Shown here: positions 1-6,985 of the stretch, piece after piece | Position numbering within the stretch: the stretch's first letter is position 1 | Layout of the letters: each line of letters starts with the position of its first letter | Assembly: GCA_009991955.1 (NCBI GenBank) | Contig: JAACWS010000016.1 | Span: 1-64,000 of the forward strand | Length of the DNA: 64,000 bases | Direction of reading: 5' to 3' | DNA from: Spirochaetales bacterium | GTDB lineage: Bacteria > Spirochaetota > Spirochaetia > DSM-27196 > Salinispiraceae | Notes under the pieces: generated by a model | Told to the model about the DNA's origin: nothing | The model's database searches: none | The model's input: only the letters and a program-made list of their open reading frames with translations | Translations under genes and position numbers: made by a program

Positions 1-231
1 AAGACCTTGTTACCGATTTTACAAACAGGCCAATGGATGAAAAAAAGTACCTTAGAAGCCATTCTGGGAGCCAAGCCGAAAAGTTTGGGGCCAGTTATCC
101 GCATGCTTGGGAATCGGTATGGACTGGCAGAAAGTGATAGTGGTTACTACGTGGCTATCGTTACCGACTCCACCCCCGACTACGCCCCAGACGAAAAAGA
201 GCCCCAGGAAACCCAGCGGAGAGCGATATAG
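1..231 (+). CDS. C-terminal part of an element-encoded protein, winged-helix-like (5' end outside window)
   Basis: The reading frame is open from the first base and gives 76 residues, so the start lies upstream of the window. Residues about 10-50 alternate predicted helices (MKKSTLEAIL, GPVIRMLGNRYGL) with a short strand ending in GYYVAI, which resembles a winged-helix DNA-binding unit at the end of plasmid or phage replication or primase-like proteins. The last 25 residues are acidic and polar and look disordered. A strong terminator begins 48 bases after the stop, so this is the last gene of its transcript. It is not recognised; the winged-helix reading is only a pattern impression. The ATG codons inside the frame could also be internal starts of a small protein. 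Confidence 0.5.
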   Translation, partial: KTLLPILQTGQWMKKSTLEAILGAKPKSLGPVIRMLGNRYGLAESDSGYYVAIVTDSTPDYAPDEKEPQETQRRAI

Positions 232-278
232 AAGGCCACCACGAGCCCCAAATTGAAAAGTAGACCAGGAATACCACC

Positions 279-324
279 AGGCCCTCGTAAACCCCGATAT
301 GGGGCAATATGGAGGGCCTTTTTT
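279..324 (+). terminator. Rho-independent terminator of the element gene
   Basis: Eight bases AGGCCCTC (279-286) pair perfectly with GAGGGCCT (312-319). Inside this stem CCCC (292-295) pairs with GGGG (301-304). A run of six T follows (319-324). It sits 48 bases past the stop at 231. Confidence 0.85.
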
Positions 325-359
325 ATGGCGGGGGATTTTGGATCCCAATTTGTGATTAT

Positions 360-392
360 GCAAAATGCAAGGACTCTATTGCAAAATGCAAG
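360..392. repeat. Two 12-bp direct repeats, 21-bp period
   Basis: GCAAAATGCAAG occurs at 360-371 and again at 381-392, identical and exactly 21 bases apart, which places both copies on the same face of the helix. They lie in non-coding DNA of the element, near the attachment site, and could bind an element protein such as an integrase, excisionase or repressor. Confidence 0.6.
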
Positions 393-487
393 AGCTCCCC
401 GGACATTATCACCTGGCCGCCCCCAGTATCGACCCCCCAAGGGGCCCGGGCAATAGTCTAATAAATCAGACACCCCAGCCGATACCC

Positions 488-527
488 TTAACGACAAATT
501 GACGCCTATTAACGACATAATGACGCC
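488..527. repeat. Direct repeats A and B, iteron-like or integrase-arm-like
   Basis: Repeat A (488-506) reads TTAACGACAAATTGACGCC and repeat B (509-527) reads TTAACGACATAATGACGCC, 17 of 19 positions identical, with a 21-bp period. The shared end TGACGCC also occurs in repeat C. Repeats like these next to a tRNA attachment site resemble arm-type integrase sites, or iterons of a replication origin. The function is inferred. Confidence 0.65.
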
Positions 528-545
528 AGCCCAGCCCCAGAACCT

Positions 546-585
546 TACATCAAAAAATGACGCCACCACGTCAAAAAATAACGCG
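546..585. repeat. Direct repeats C and D, same family as A and B
   Basis: Repeat C (546-564) reads TACATCAAAAAATGACGCC and repeat D (567-585) reads CACGTCAAAAAATAACGCG, again with a 21-bp period. They share the CA-A/T-rich core and TGACGCC-type end with repeats A and B but are more divergent. The gap from B to C is 37 bases, so the four copies form two phased pairs. Confidence 0.55.
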
Positions 586-853
586 AGCCATACCAGCAGT
601 CCCCAGAAACACCACGGGGATACACTTTTCTTGAATCCATACACAAAAATTCGGATATACTTTTATTTCCGGTTTTTTCACTGGCCGGAGATTGGGCCCC
701 CGGTTTACTGTATCCAAAAATATGTAGTAAAAACGGCCCTTTTATCTCTAAATAGTGTAGTGTTTTACCGAGCCCTAAAAATAGCCCTTGCCCTAAGTCA
801 TTGCATGGGTTACACTTAGATACAAAGAGCTACGACGTGATACCTTAGAAGTA

Positions 854-898
854 GGCCTGTCAAGCCGGAGATCGCGGGTTCAAGTCCCGTCGCTTCCG
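854..898 (+). pseudogene. 3' fragment of tRNA-Asp (anticodon GTC), putative attachment site
   Basis: The sequence holds a tRNA anticodon loop CTGTCAA (857-863, anticodon GTC, aspartate) with GGC/GCC as the inner stem, a T arm with loop TTCAAGT between GCGGG and CCCGT (875-890), and a 3' acceptor strand CGCTTCC plus discriminator G (891-898). The 5' acceptor strand, D arm and outer anticodon stem are missing: upstream bases do not pair, and no GGAAGCG is present. Tyrosine integrases use exactly this part of tRNA genes as the att core. CCA is not encoded. The intact tRNA-Asp gene is predicted at the other end of the element, outside the window. Confidence 0.8.
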
Positions 899-926
899 TA
901 AAAACTTTCAACTTTTTTGAATCAAG

Positions 927-970
927 AAGACGTTTTGGCCAGTAATAACTGGTATGGAAACGTCTTTTTT
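927..970 (+). terminator. Rho-independent terminator, probably of the original tRNA-Asp gene
   Basis: AAGACGTTT (927-935) pairs perfectly with AAACGTCTT (958-966). Inside, CCAGT (939-943) pairs with ACTGG (948-952) around an AATA loop. A T run follows (965-971). It lies 29 bases past the tRNA fragment, as expected for the terminator left behind when the element split the tRNA gene. The presumed recQ start codon (954) falls inside the hairpin. Confidence 0.8.
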
Positions 971-2426
971 TGTCACTCCTGCTCTACCATCGGTTGTCCA
1001 AACTGCATGGCAAGCAACGGTAGCCCAGTCGGCGGGCATCCCCTACCTCCTGCCCTACCAAGAACTGGTAATATTTCATCTCTTAACTGCCTTGGGCCTC
1101 CTTCCTGGAACCGAGGATACCTACGAAAATATTCTGTGCCTTTTTCCAACTGGAATGGGAAAGAGTGTATGTTTCATGGGGCCCTTAGGGGCTTTGAAGG
1201 GATTTGGAATAGTTGTTTACCCATTGAACGCATTACTTTCGGACCAAGAACGACGATTTACCCAAACGGGAATTCCTTGCTTCGTTCTCAAGGGCGGACA
1301 AAATAAGGAATTTCGCGAGGAGGGTCTCCGGCGACTTCTTACCGAAGGTCGTGGTGTGGTCCTCACGAATCCCGAAACACTCCAAAGCCCTGGGGTACGA
1401 ACATTTTGGGAACAACTCCCAGCCCAAATACTCGTTGTCGATGAGGTCCACCTAGTCGCCAGTTGGGGAGAAGACTTTCGTCCACAGTTTCGAGAACTGG
1501 GGCATTTCAGACAACGTCATAAGATACCTGTATTAGCAGCATTTTCGGCTACGGTACCCGACGCTCAACTCCCCATACTATTTGAAAGTCTTTTCCTCGA
1601 CGAGCCGCCACTAATTATTCGTGCTCCGATGGATCGACCAAATTTGAGTTTCTTAGTCGTTCCGTCCGTGAGTCCAGAAATCTTTGCCCCCTGGCTTTAC
1701 ACCCCCTGGGCCCGGATCTTTGGCATTGAACCCCTTGCACAACCCTCCATACTTTTTTGCTCTACTCGAAATTTAACTGAAGATACGGCATTTTCGCTCA
1801 AACGTTTTTTTCGGTTCGCCGAACGGGACGTAGAACCGAAGGAAATTCTTTATTATCACGCTGGTCTCGATCCGAAAAAAAGACGACAACTGGAACAGGA
1901 GTTTTTTAAAATGGACAAGGGAATTATGCTGGCTACCTGTGCATATGGACTTGGTATCGACAAACCCAATGTGCGATCGGTTCTGCACCTCTTTGGCCCA
2001 GAGAACCCAGAAAGTTATATCCAAGAATCCGGGAGGGGTGGAAGGGATGGAAAGAAAGCCCGAGCACTATTATTTGTTAACCCCGACTCAGAGAATCCGA
2101 AATGGGTTAAGGAATACGGTGCGAACGGACAATGTCGGAAGCAATGGCTGGTCCGATCTCTCGGAGAAGATCTAGAAGGTTGTAGTGGTTGTGACTCCTG
2201 TGAAGGAATGGCCCACCGGTTAAGGTTAGAAGATCAGGTGATTCTACAAAGCGTAAGACTTTTTGGACTGAGAAGAGTACGAAGGTCTCTGTACTCGTGC
2301 ATAAAAAGCTTCCGTCCGTCGAAAAAAGCTGAGGACGTATTTTATTACACATTAACTCGAGACCTAGGCCAAGAAATCCTTCAACGATGGTTAGAGTCTG
2401 CATTAAAAAGAGATGTCTTTGCCTAG
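954..2426 (+). CDS. recQ: RecQ-family ATP-dependent DNA helicase
   Basis: This is a 3'-5' superfamily 2 DNA helicase of the RecQ type, which unwinds DNA for recombination and repair in the cytoplasm. Walker A is PTGMGKS (residues 65-71), motif II DEVH (163-166), motif III SAT (198-200), and motif VI QESGRGGRDG (357-366). Four cysteines at about 394, 410, 413 and 416 match the RecQ zinc subdomain. At 490 residues it is shorter than E. coli RecQ and has no clear HRDC domain. The only ATG is at 954, but it lies inside a terminator hairpin and has no Shine-Dalgarno site; an in-frame stop lies at 918. It adjoins the attachment site but is on the chromosomal side. Confidence 0.9.
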   Translation: METSFFVTPALPSVVQTAWQATVAQSAGIPYLLPYQELVIFHLLTALGLLPGTEDTYENILCLFPTGMGKSVCFMGPLGALKGFGIVVYPLNALLSDQERRFTQTGIPCFVLKGGQNKEFREEGLRRLLTEGRGVVLTNPETLQSPGVRTFWEQLPAQILVVDEVHLVASWGEDFRPQFRELGHFRQRHKIPVLAAFSATVPDAQLPILFESLFLDEPPLIIRAPMDRPNLSFLVVPSVSPEIFAPWLYTPWARIFGIEPLAQPSILFCSTRNLTEDTAFSLKRFFRFAERDVEPKEILYYHAGLDPKKRRQLEQEFFKMDKGIMLATCAYGLGIDKPNVRSVLHLFGPENPESYIQESGRGGRDGKKARALLFVNPDSENPKWVKEYGANGQCRKQWLVRSLGEDLEGCSGCDSCEGMAHRLRLEDQVILQSVRLFGLRRVRRSLYSCIKSFRPSKKAEDVFYYTLTRDLGQEILQRWLESALKRDVFA

Positions 2427-2458
2427 GGGGTAAAACAGTGGAGGTCGCCATTTGTGAG

Positions 2459-2487
2459 TTGACATACTTTGGGTTGAGTGCTTATTT
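2459..2487 (+). promoter_or_regulatory. Possible promoter of the Rrf2-type gene
   Basis: A perfect TTGACA lies at 2459-2464. The matching -10 region near 2482-2488 (TTATTTA) is weak. The start codon at 2493 would then be very close to the transcript start. Confidence 0.3.
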
Positions 2488-2492
2488 AGGGT

Positions 2493-2906
2493 ATGTTTAC
2501 GATTACTGCAAAAGGCGTTTACGGCCTGACAGCTATGACAGAGTTAAGCAAGAACTTCCAAAATGGCCCACTACAAATCAAAGAAATTGCCGAATCCTAT
2601 TCTATTCCCCAGCATTATTTAGAGCAAATACTCGTTGCTCTTAAAAAGGGTGGTCTGGTAGAGAGTTTCCGTGGCGCCCAGGGAGGATATGCCTTGGCAA
2701 AAAGTCCAGAAAAGATAAGGGTTATAGATATTCTCACCCTCTTGGAAGGAAAGCTCGAGGTGAGTCCTGAAAGTCGAGGTGCTTCCGTTCTGAGTTTCTT
2801 TTGGGATAACCTCGAGCGGCTCATTGGGAGCTACTTAGAAAAGGGGTTGGACGAACTGGTTCAAGAAATCGAAAATAGCCGGACCCAAATCTTTTATTCT
2901 ATTTAG
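2493..2906 (+). CDS. Rrf2-family transcriptional regulator without cysteines
   Basis: The first 85 residues match the Rrf2 winged-helix domain: the opening MFTITAKGVYGLTAM, a recognition helix with PQHYLEQILVALKKGGLV, and the wing FRGAQGGYALAKSP. Iron-sulfur members of the family (IscR, NsrR, RsrR) carry three cysteines near residues 90-110. This protein has no cysteine at all, so it resembles the cluster-free branch such as CymR, which senses through a partner protein. The C-terminal 50 residues form a predicted helix that would dimerise. It lies 66 bases after recQ and probably has its own promoter. Its target is unknown; the start has only a weak AGGG site. Confidence 0.85.
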   Translation: MFTITAKGVYGLTAMTELSKNFQNGPLQIKEIAESYSIPQHYLEQILVALKKGGLVESFRGAQGGYALAKSPEKIRVIDILTLLEGKLEVSPESRGASVLSFFWDNLERLIGSYLEKGLDELVQEIENSRTQIFYSI

Positions 2907-2929
2907 CCCAGATATTTGTACATCCATTG

Positions 2930-4708
2930 TCACTCTTGCTCGATCGGAAGAAGGCTGTGTAAATTCCCCCCTACTAAACCATATTCTTCAAACAAGAGGG
3001 ATTGAAGTCGGAATGCGGCATTAAAAAACTCCCCGGCAGCAATTGGAGCCGTTCTCCGAAAAAAGTCTTCTTCCCCAGGATAGGCACGGATGAGCCGGTC
3101 TCGGTAGAGAGTACCAAACACCCAACGAACCTCCTGTAAGGGCTGTTGGAGCATGTAGGCCTGAAACTCGTTTTCCATGAGGTAAAGATCTTGAGTTTCG
3201 TACTGGAGATATCCGAAATAACGGGTCAAATAAGTTCGTACATCGGAAGATAGATTCTGCCACTCGGCCTGGGCTTGAGCGACGAGCTTGGGATTCATGT
3301 AGTATAGACCATGTAGACCTTCGTGGGTCAAAAAAAGGGCCCGCGATGCAACACTCTCCCGGGGATCTCGAGTCAGACTTACTACTCCGCCCGAGCCGGG
3401 CTGCCATTGTCCGCCGGCTTGCGGTCGGCTGATTATCCCCCATCGCGATATTAAATCGCGAAGTTCAATCTCCTCGGGATTGAGAGAAAAACGCGAGCTT
3501 TCTGCGGCATTGTAAAAATCGGCCAGGCCCTGGCTCCGATAATTATGGGCATTCCAGGCGTGGCGACCCTCGAGTTGGGAGTTGGTCAACAGAGTCCCGG
3601 TGAACCCTCGTTTTTCGACAAAAAATGCCAGCCGATCCAAATATCGTTTTTGGGTATTTCGATCTCGAAAATCAATTACGAGGATTTTGGGATGGATTGT
3701 CCAGGAAAAAAGTTCATAGTTTTGCTGTCGCCACGCTCCGATGGGGTAACGAAGAACGCTTCCAAATTCGGCCGGCAAGGGGTCTAACGGACTATCCTTC
3801 AAGGGTTCAGGTTCGATAGACAAAACTGTTAGGCCACGGAGGGTGAAACCCAGTTCGGTGTGGGTTAGACGCAACCGTTGGGGTGAGAGGCCATGGGTTG
3901 TGGCAGGAAGACTGAGTTTTTGTTGCCCCGGATGGAGACGCATGTCAGTCTGGAAAGAGGCTATTTCTCCATTTCTCGGTTCAAATAGGACCAGTCGAGC
4001 CTTAGGTAGATCGGGAGATTGTTCAGGATCGATAGTTAAACGCCCCTGGGGAGGAAAATAGTCGTAGTCCAAAAATACCTCGGATCCTTTTTGGGGATCG
4101 AAAGAGATTTCTATGGTGGAGGTAACCTCTTCGGTCAAAGCATGGGTAACAAAAGTTTCGTCGAGGGTGGTTCCCTCGAGAAGGCTAATTCGCGAGCCGG
4201 TGAACTCTATAAGTTGCTGGGGGTTGTTTTCTGCTGTTAAACCAAGTGCCAAAAGGGGAATATCTGTACTTACCCTAAAAGCTTTTATTGTAACTCCCCC
4301 CGCTGGAAGAGGAAATCCTTTTTGAAAAGGCCTGAACAGCAGCCTTAGCGACCTCATTTCATTTCTATTCGTGTGGGGCAATTCGAAAAAATGACGAGAA
4401 AGAGGAGAATCGTACTTCGATTGCTCTACCATTGCCCCAGTGAAGGTTTCAATTACTAAAGAACGACCCTGAGGGGAGTCTTTATCCATCGGTATTTCGA
4501 CGTAAAAGTAAGATTCCGTTTTTAGGGAAATTGATTGGGAAATGAGTAATAGGTCTTTTTGAATACCGGTGACAAAGTTGCCGGGATTATATAGGCCTAG
4601 CTCCCGGGTTCCTTCGACCGAGAAGCTCAGAGAATTTACCCGAGTATTACAACTGGAAACAAAAAATACGAACAGCAAAACCAAAAAAGAGATAGAATAC
4701 TTCTTCAT
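2930..4708 (-). CDS. Lipoprotein with a gluzincin-type HExxH zinc-protease motif
   Basis: The N-terminus has a hydrophobic signal (FLVLLFVFFVSSC) with a lipobox VSSC, so it should be lipidated at about Cys20 and anchored in the envelope. The C-terminal third contains HEGLH (about residues 462-466), followed some 46-48 residues later by ENE in the run MENEFQAYM, the spacing expected for zinc ligands of a gluzincin. The first 300 residues look like beta-rich domains with no clear family. ATG 4708 is chosen because AAGGG lies just upstream; TTG 4720 would overlap the previous stop by four bases. It is probably cotranscribed with the gene at 4717-5472. Proteolytic activity is inferred only from the motif. 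Confidence 0.7.
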   Translation of the reverse strand: MKKYSISFLVLLFVFFVSSCNTRVNSLSFSVEGTRELGLYNPGNFVTGIQKDLLLISQSISLKTESYFYVEIPMDKDSPQGRSLVIETFTGAMVEQSKYDSPLSRHFFELPHTNRNEMRSLRLLFRPFQKGFPLPAGGVTIKAFRVSTDIPLLALGLTAENNPQQLIEFTGSRISLLEGTTLDETFVTHALTEEVTSTIEISFDPQKGSEVFLDYDYFPPQGRLTIDPEQSPDLPKARLVLFEPRNGEIASFQTDMRLHPGQQKLSLPATTHGLSPQRLRLTHTELGFTLRGLTVLSIEPEPLKDSPLDPLPAEFGSVLRYPIGAWRQQNYELFSWTIHPKILVIDFRDRNTQKRYLDRLAFFVEKRGFTGTLLTNSQLEGRHAWNAHNYRSQGLADFYNAAESSRFSLNPEEIELRDLISRWGIISRPQAGGQWQPGSGGVVSLTRDPRESVASRALFLTHEGLHGLYYMNPKLVAQAQAEWQNLSSDVRTYLTRYFGYLQYETQDLYLMENEFQAYMLQQPLQEVRWVFGTLYRDRLIRAYPGEEDFFRRTAPIAAGEFFNAAFRLQSLLFEEYGLVGGNLHSLLPIEQE

Positions 4709-4716
4709 TTCACCCT

Positions 4717-5472
4717 TCAAAGATGGAGGATTTTTTTGGCCAAAATCTCGGCGACCTCTCGTTTTCGCCCCATGGAAGTCTCGTTGTTGTTGAGAAAATT
4801 ATCCATCGAACCGACAAAGGCGTCCGGGAGCTTCGATAGTTGAAATACCTCGCTACTTACGTAACGAGAGGACGACTCGAACTGCCGATTGATTGCATAG
4901 AGGGTGCTACAGAGACTTTTAAGAAATCCTGCCGCACTAATCATAAAGAAGAAATTGTCGTCACGCATAACCGCAGCGCCGAGGTCGGAAAGGTAATACT
5001 CCATTCGGTTCTGGTTTGTCGTCCGTAAACTTACCCAAAAATCCTCGGGAAGCTCGGAGAAGCTAGGACGGGTTCGAGAAACCCACTGGTCTTTTTCGTA
5101 GAGAATTTCGGAATGTAGAAAGCGGTGGAAGTAGTAGGTGCCGCCTTCCCGCAAAAAAATTGAACTGTCCGCAATCATCTTTGGAATTTCTTCGAAACGT
5201 GCGGTGTTCTTATATTCAATTCTAAAGGGAATATCTTCGAACATAAACCGGTCTTTACGACCCAAGGCACCGGCTTCGAATCCTCCCGTAAAGGTGAAAT
5301 GGTCCCGACGCGTGTTTTCGCTGCTCAAAGTCCCAGAATAGTACACATCCAGGGATATAAAAAAATACGGATCATAAATATCCGTTTGGTGGTTCATGAG
5401 GGTTATACCCGCAATTTCCGGCCAGGAGGTCAAAGTCTGGATTATTTTTTCTATTGCGGTTTGAACTTTCAA
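4717..5472 (-). CDS. Uncharacterised protein, weakly nucleotidyltransferase-like
   Basis: This 251-residue cytoplasmic protein has no signal or membrane segment. Residues about 15-60 (GITLMNHQTDIYDPYFFISLD, broken after DIYDP) have a hydrophobic-acidic strand pattern vaguely like the core of nucleotidyltransferases of the DUF4037 kind, but no convincing catalytic GS and DxD pair, so I do not assign a reaction. It starts with TTG at 5472, supported by a strong AGGGGGAG site five bases upstream. Its stop overlaps the alternative TTG start of the following lipoprotein gene, suggesting translational coupling. It is divergently arranged with the gene at 5523, with only 50 bases between. Confidence 0.6.
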   Translation of the reverse strand: MKVQTAIEKIIQTLTSWPEIAGITLMNHQTDIYDPYFFISLDVYYSGTLSSENTRRDHFTFTGGFEAGALGRKDRFMFEDIPFRIEYKNTARFEEIPKMIADSSIFLREGGTYYFHRFLHSEILYEKDQWVSRTRPSFSELPEDFWVSLRTTNQNRMEYYLSDLGAAVMRDDNFFFMISAAGFLKSLCSTLYAINRQFESSSRYVSSEVFQLSKLPDAFVGSMDNFLNNNETSMGRKREVAEILAKKILHL

Positions 5473-5522
5473 GTTCTTCTCCCCCTACTTTTTTACGTAA
5501 ATCCAGTATAGCATGAGGGGGA

Positions 5523-6113
5523 ATGAAGGATCAAAAGGTATTTCTCCTGTCCCTCGGGTTTGATGGCAGTCAGGAAAAGAGACTTAAAACTATAAGGGAA
5601 GAATCCTGTCGGGGCAACGGATGGGCTACAGGTTTAACTATGCCCCCAATGGTAGTTCTCAGAGCCCTTCCGGCTCTTCCGGAAAAGAACAGGCTTTTTC
5701 GGCTCCTTGAGGCATCGGCTGGTAGTTTAGTGACTTCCTCTTTGACTCTTTTTACTCCTCGTTCCCAAGATTGGATGTGCCTTGGTTCCTCGCTTGTAAG
5801 AGATGAATCGTGGGAGCTATTTGAGAGTGTCCTCTCTGAGTTTTCCGGCGGAGTTTCCTTGGGGTCAATGGGTCCTTGGGACGAAATTGCCTCCTTTTTT
5901 GGTTACCCATACTTGTTTTTGGGATTAGGGAAAGATGATGCTTCGAATACTCGATTGGAGTACCTGACACCTCTTCGATTTACCCGACCATCACTTCGAG
6001 TTTATCTAGTAGAATATTGGGAACGAACAAATCAAGGGTGGTACGAAAATCTTCGGTGGACCATGGGTTTTGAGCGACGTATTCGCCTTCCCAAGAGCAA
6101 AAAATCCTTTTAG
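5523..6113 (+). CDS. Hypothetical protein
   Basis: A 196-residue soluble protein I do not recognise. It opens with a strand (KVFLLSLGFDG) and ends with alternating strands that include LRVYLVEYWER and FERRIRLPK. The overall order, a short strand start and a final RxLP-type tail, is faintly like the 2H phosphoesterase/RNA ligase-like fold, but the two HxT motifs of that family are absent. The GAGGGGGA site directly abuts the ATG, which is unusually close, so a start slightly downstream is possible. It precedes pyrK by 47 bases and may be cotranscribed with it. Confidence 0.6.
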   Translation: MKDQKVFLLSLGFDGSQEKRLKTIREESCRGNGWATGLTMPPMVVLRALPALPEKNRLFRLLEASAGSLVTSSLTLFTPRSQDWMCLGSSLVRDESWELFESVLSEFSGGVSLGSMGPWDEIASFFGYPYLFLGLGKDDASNTRLEYLTPLRFTRPSLRVYLVEYWERTNQGWYENLRWTMGFERRIRLPKSKKSF

Positions 6114-6160
6114 GATAAAGCCACATTTAGGTCTTAGGAATCTTGAAAGGTCTGGAAGTT

Positions 6161-6985
6161 ATGAACCAACTATCTCTACGACTACGTCAGAACGAAAATC
6201 TTTGTGGCACATATTTTCGAATGGAATTCGAGTGGCCCATTGAGTTATCGCCCCCCGTTCCGGGACAGTTTTTAACCCTTCGGACCGGAAGAGGTTTTGT
6301 TCCATTATTACGAAGACCCTTTGCGTTCTCCGGCTTTCATCCCGAACGGCGACAGGCCGAGATTATTTATGAAAAACGTGGCGATGGTACTACCCTCTTA
6401 TCCGAACTCTCTGCAGGCACTACTCTTGACGTATTGGCTCCCTTGGGAAATACCTTTCCTTTTCCTAAGGAGGGAAGACGGCCACTTTTACTCGCCGGTG
6501 GTATCGGAATGGGCCCGATGTTCTTTTTCGCCGAACAACTGGCTCAGCGGGGTCTAAATCCCCTTCTTGTCCTAGGATCCAGAAATTCCTTACAGATTCC
6601 TATCTTGCCCCTTTTTCGAATGGTAGAAACATTGATTGCTACCAACGATGGATCCAGGGGATTTTCAGGTACCGCCCTTGATTGCCTAAGCTCCTACTTA
6701 GAAGCCAGTCCTCCAGAGGAACTGTACGAACTGTATGCGTGTGGGCCCTATGGTATGATGAAGGCTGGCTCATCCTGGGCCAAAGATCGCAATATCCAGT
6801 CTTGGGTAAGCATGGAACAGACGATGGGTTGTGCGGTAGGTGCGTGTATGGGATGTGTCATTCGTGTTTTCGCTCCCCAGGTTGATGAGGGAATCGATGA
6901 CCCTGGCTCCTATGCACGGGTGTGTACTGAAGGTCCGGTGTTTTCTGGCGACCTCGTCGACTGGGAGGGTGCAATTCATGGCTGA
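6161..6985 (+). CDS. pyrK: Dihydroorotate dehydrogenase electron-transfer subunit PyrK
   Basis: PyrK passes electrons from dihydroorotate oxidation to NAD+ through FAD and a [2Fe-2S] cluster in the class 1B enzyme of pyrimidine synthesis. The N-terminal half is an FAD-binding barrel (FLTLRTGRGFVPLLRRPFAF), followed by an NAD-binding region with LLLAGGIGMGPMFF. The C-terminus carries the cluster motif CAVGACMGC with a fourth cysteine at RVC about 25 residues later. ATG 6161 is preferred over the TTG at 6143, which is probably part of the leader. At 274 residues it is a typical length. It overlaps pyrD by eight bases. Both genes are typical of anaerobes using NAD+ as the acceptor. Confidence 0.92.
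   Translation: MNQLSLRLRQNENLCGTYFRMEFEWPIELSPPVPGQFLTLRTGRGFVPLLRRPFAFSGFHPERRQAEIIYEKRGDGTTLLSELSAGTTLDVLAPLGNTFPFPKEGRRPLLLAGGIGMGPMFFFAEQLAQRGLNPLLVLGSRNSLQIPILPLFRMVETLIATNDGSRGFSGTALDCLSSYLEASPPEELYELYACGPYGMMKAGSSWAKDRNIQSWVSMEQTMGCAVGACMGCVIRVFAPQVDEGIDDPGSYARVCTEGPVFSGDLVDWEGAIHG

Larger units (their letters stand above)
1..898. mobile_element. Right end of an integrated element next to a tRNA-Asp fragment
   Basis: Everything left of about position 854 appears to be foreign DNA joined to a 3' piece of a tRNA-Asp gene. The stretch holds the tail of one gene (1-231), a strong terminator (279-324), two 12-bp direct repeats (360-392), four 19-bp direct repeats (488-585), and then about 270 bases (586-853) where I see no gene. 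Integrases of the tyrosine family commonly insert into the 3' half of tRNA genes and leave a displaced 3' fragment at the far end; that is known of the family. That this is such an element, extending left outside the window, is inferred. No integrase is visible here. Confidence 0.7.

Noticed and set aside
180-644. 154-residue hydrophobic reading frame on the minus strand
   Set aside because: It runs through the terminator at 279-324 and both repeat families, and the repeats create its internal similarity. No ribosome site was seen.
826-898. Complete tRNA gene
   Set aside because: The 5' acceptor strand and D arm are missing, and upstream bases do not pair with the 3' acceptor strand. Only a 3' fragment is supported.
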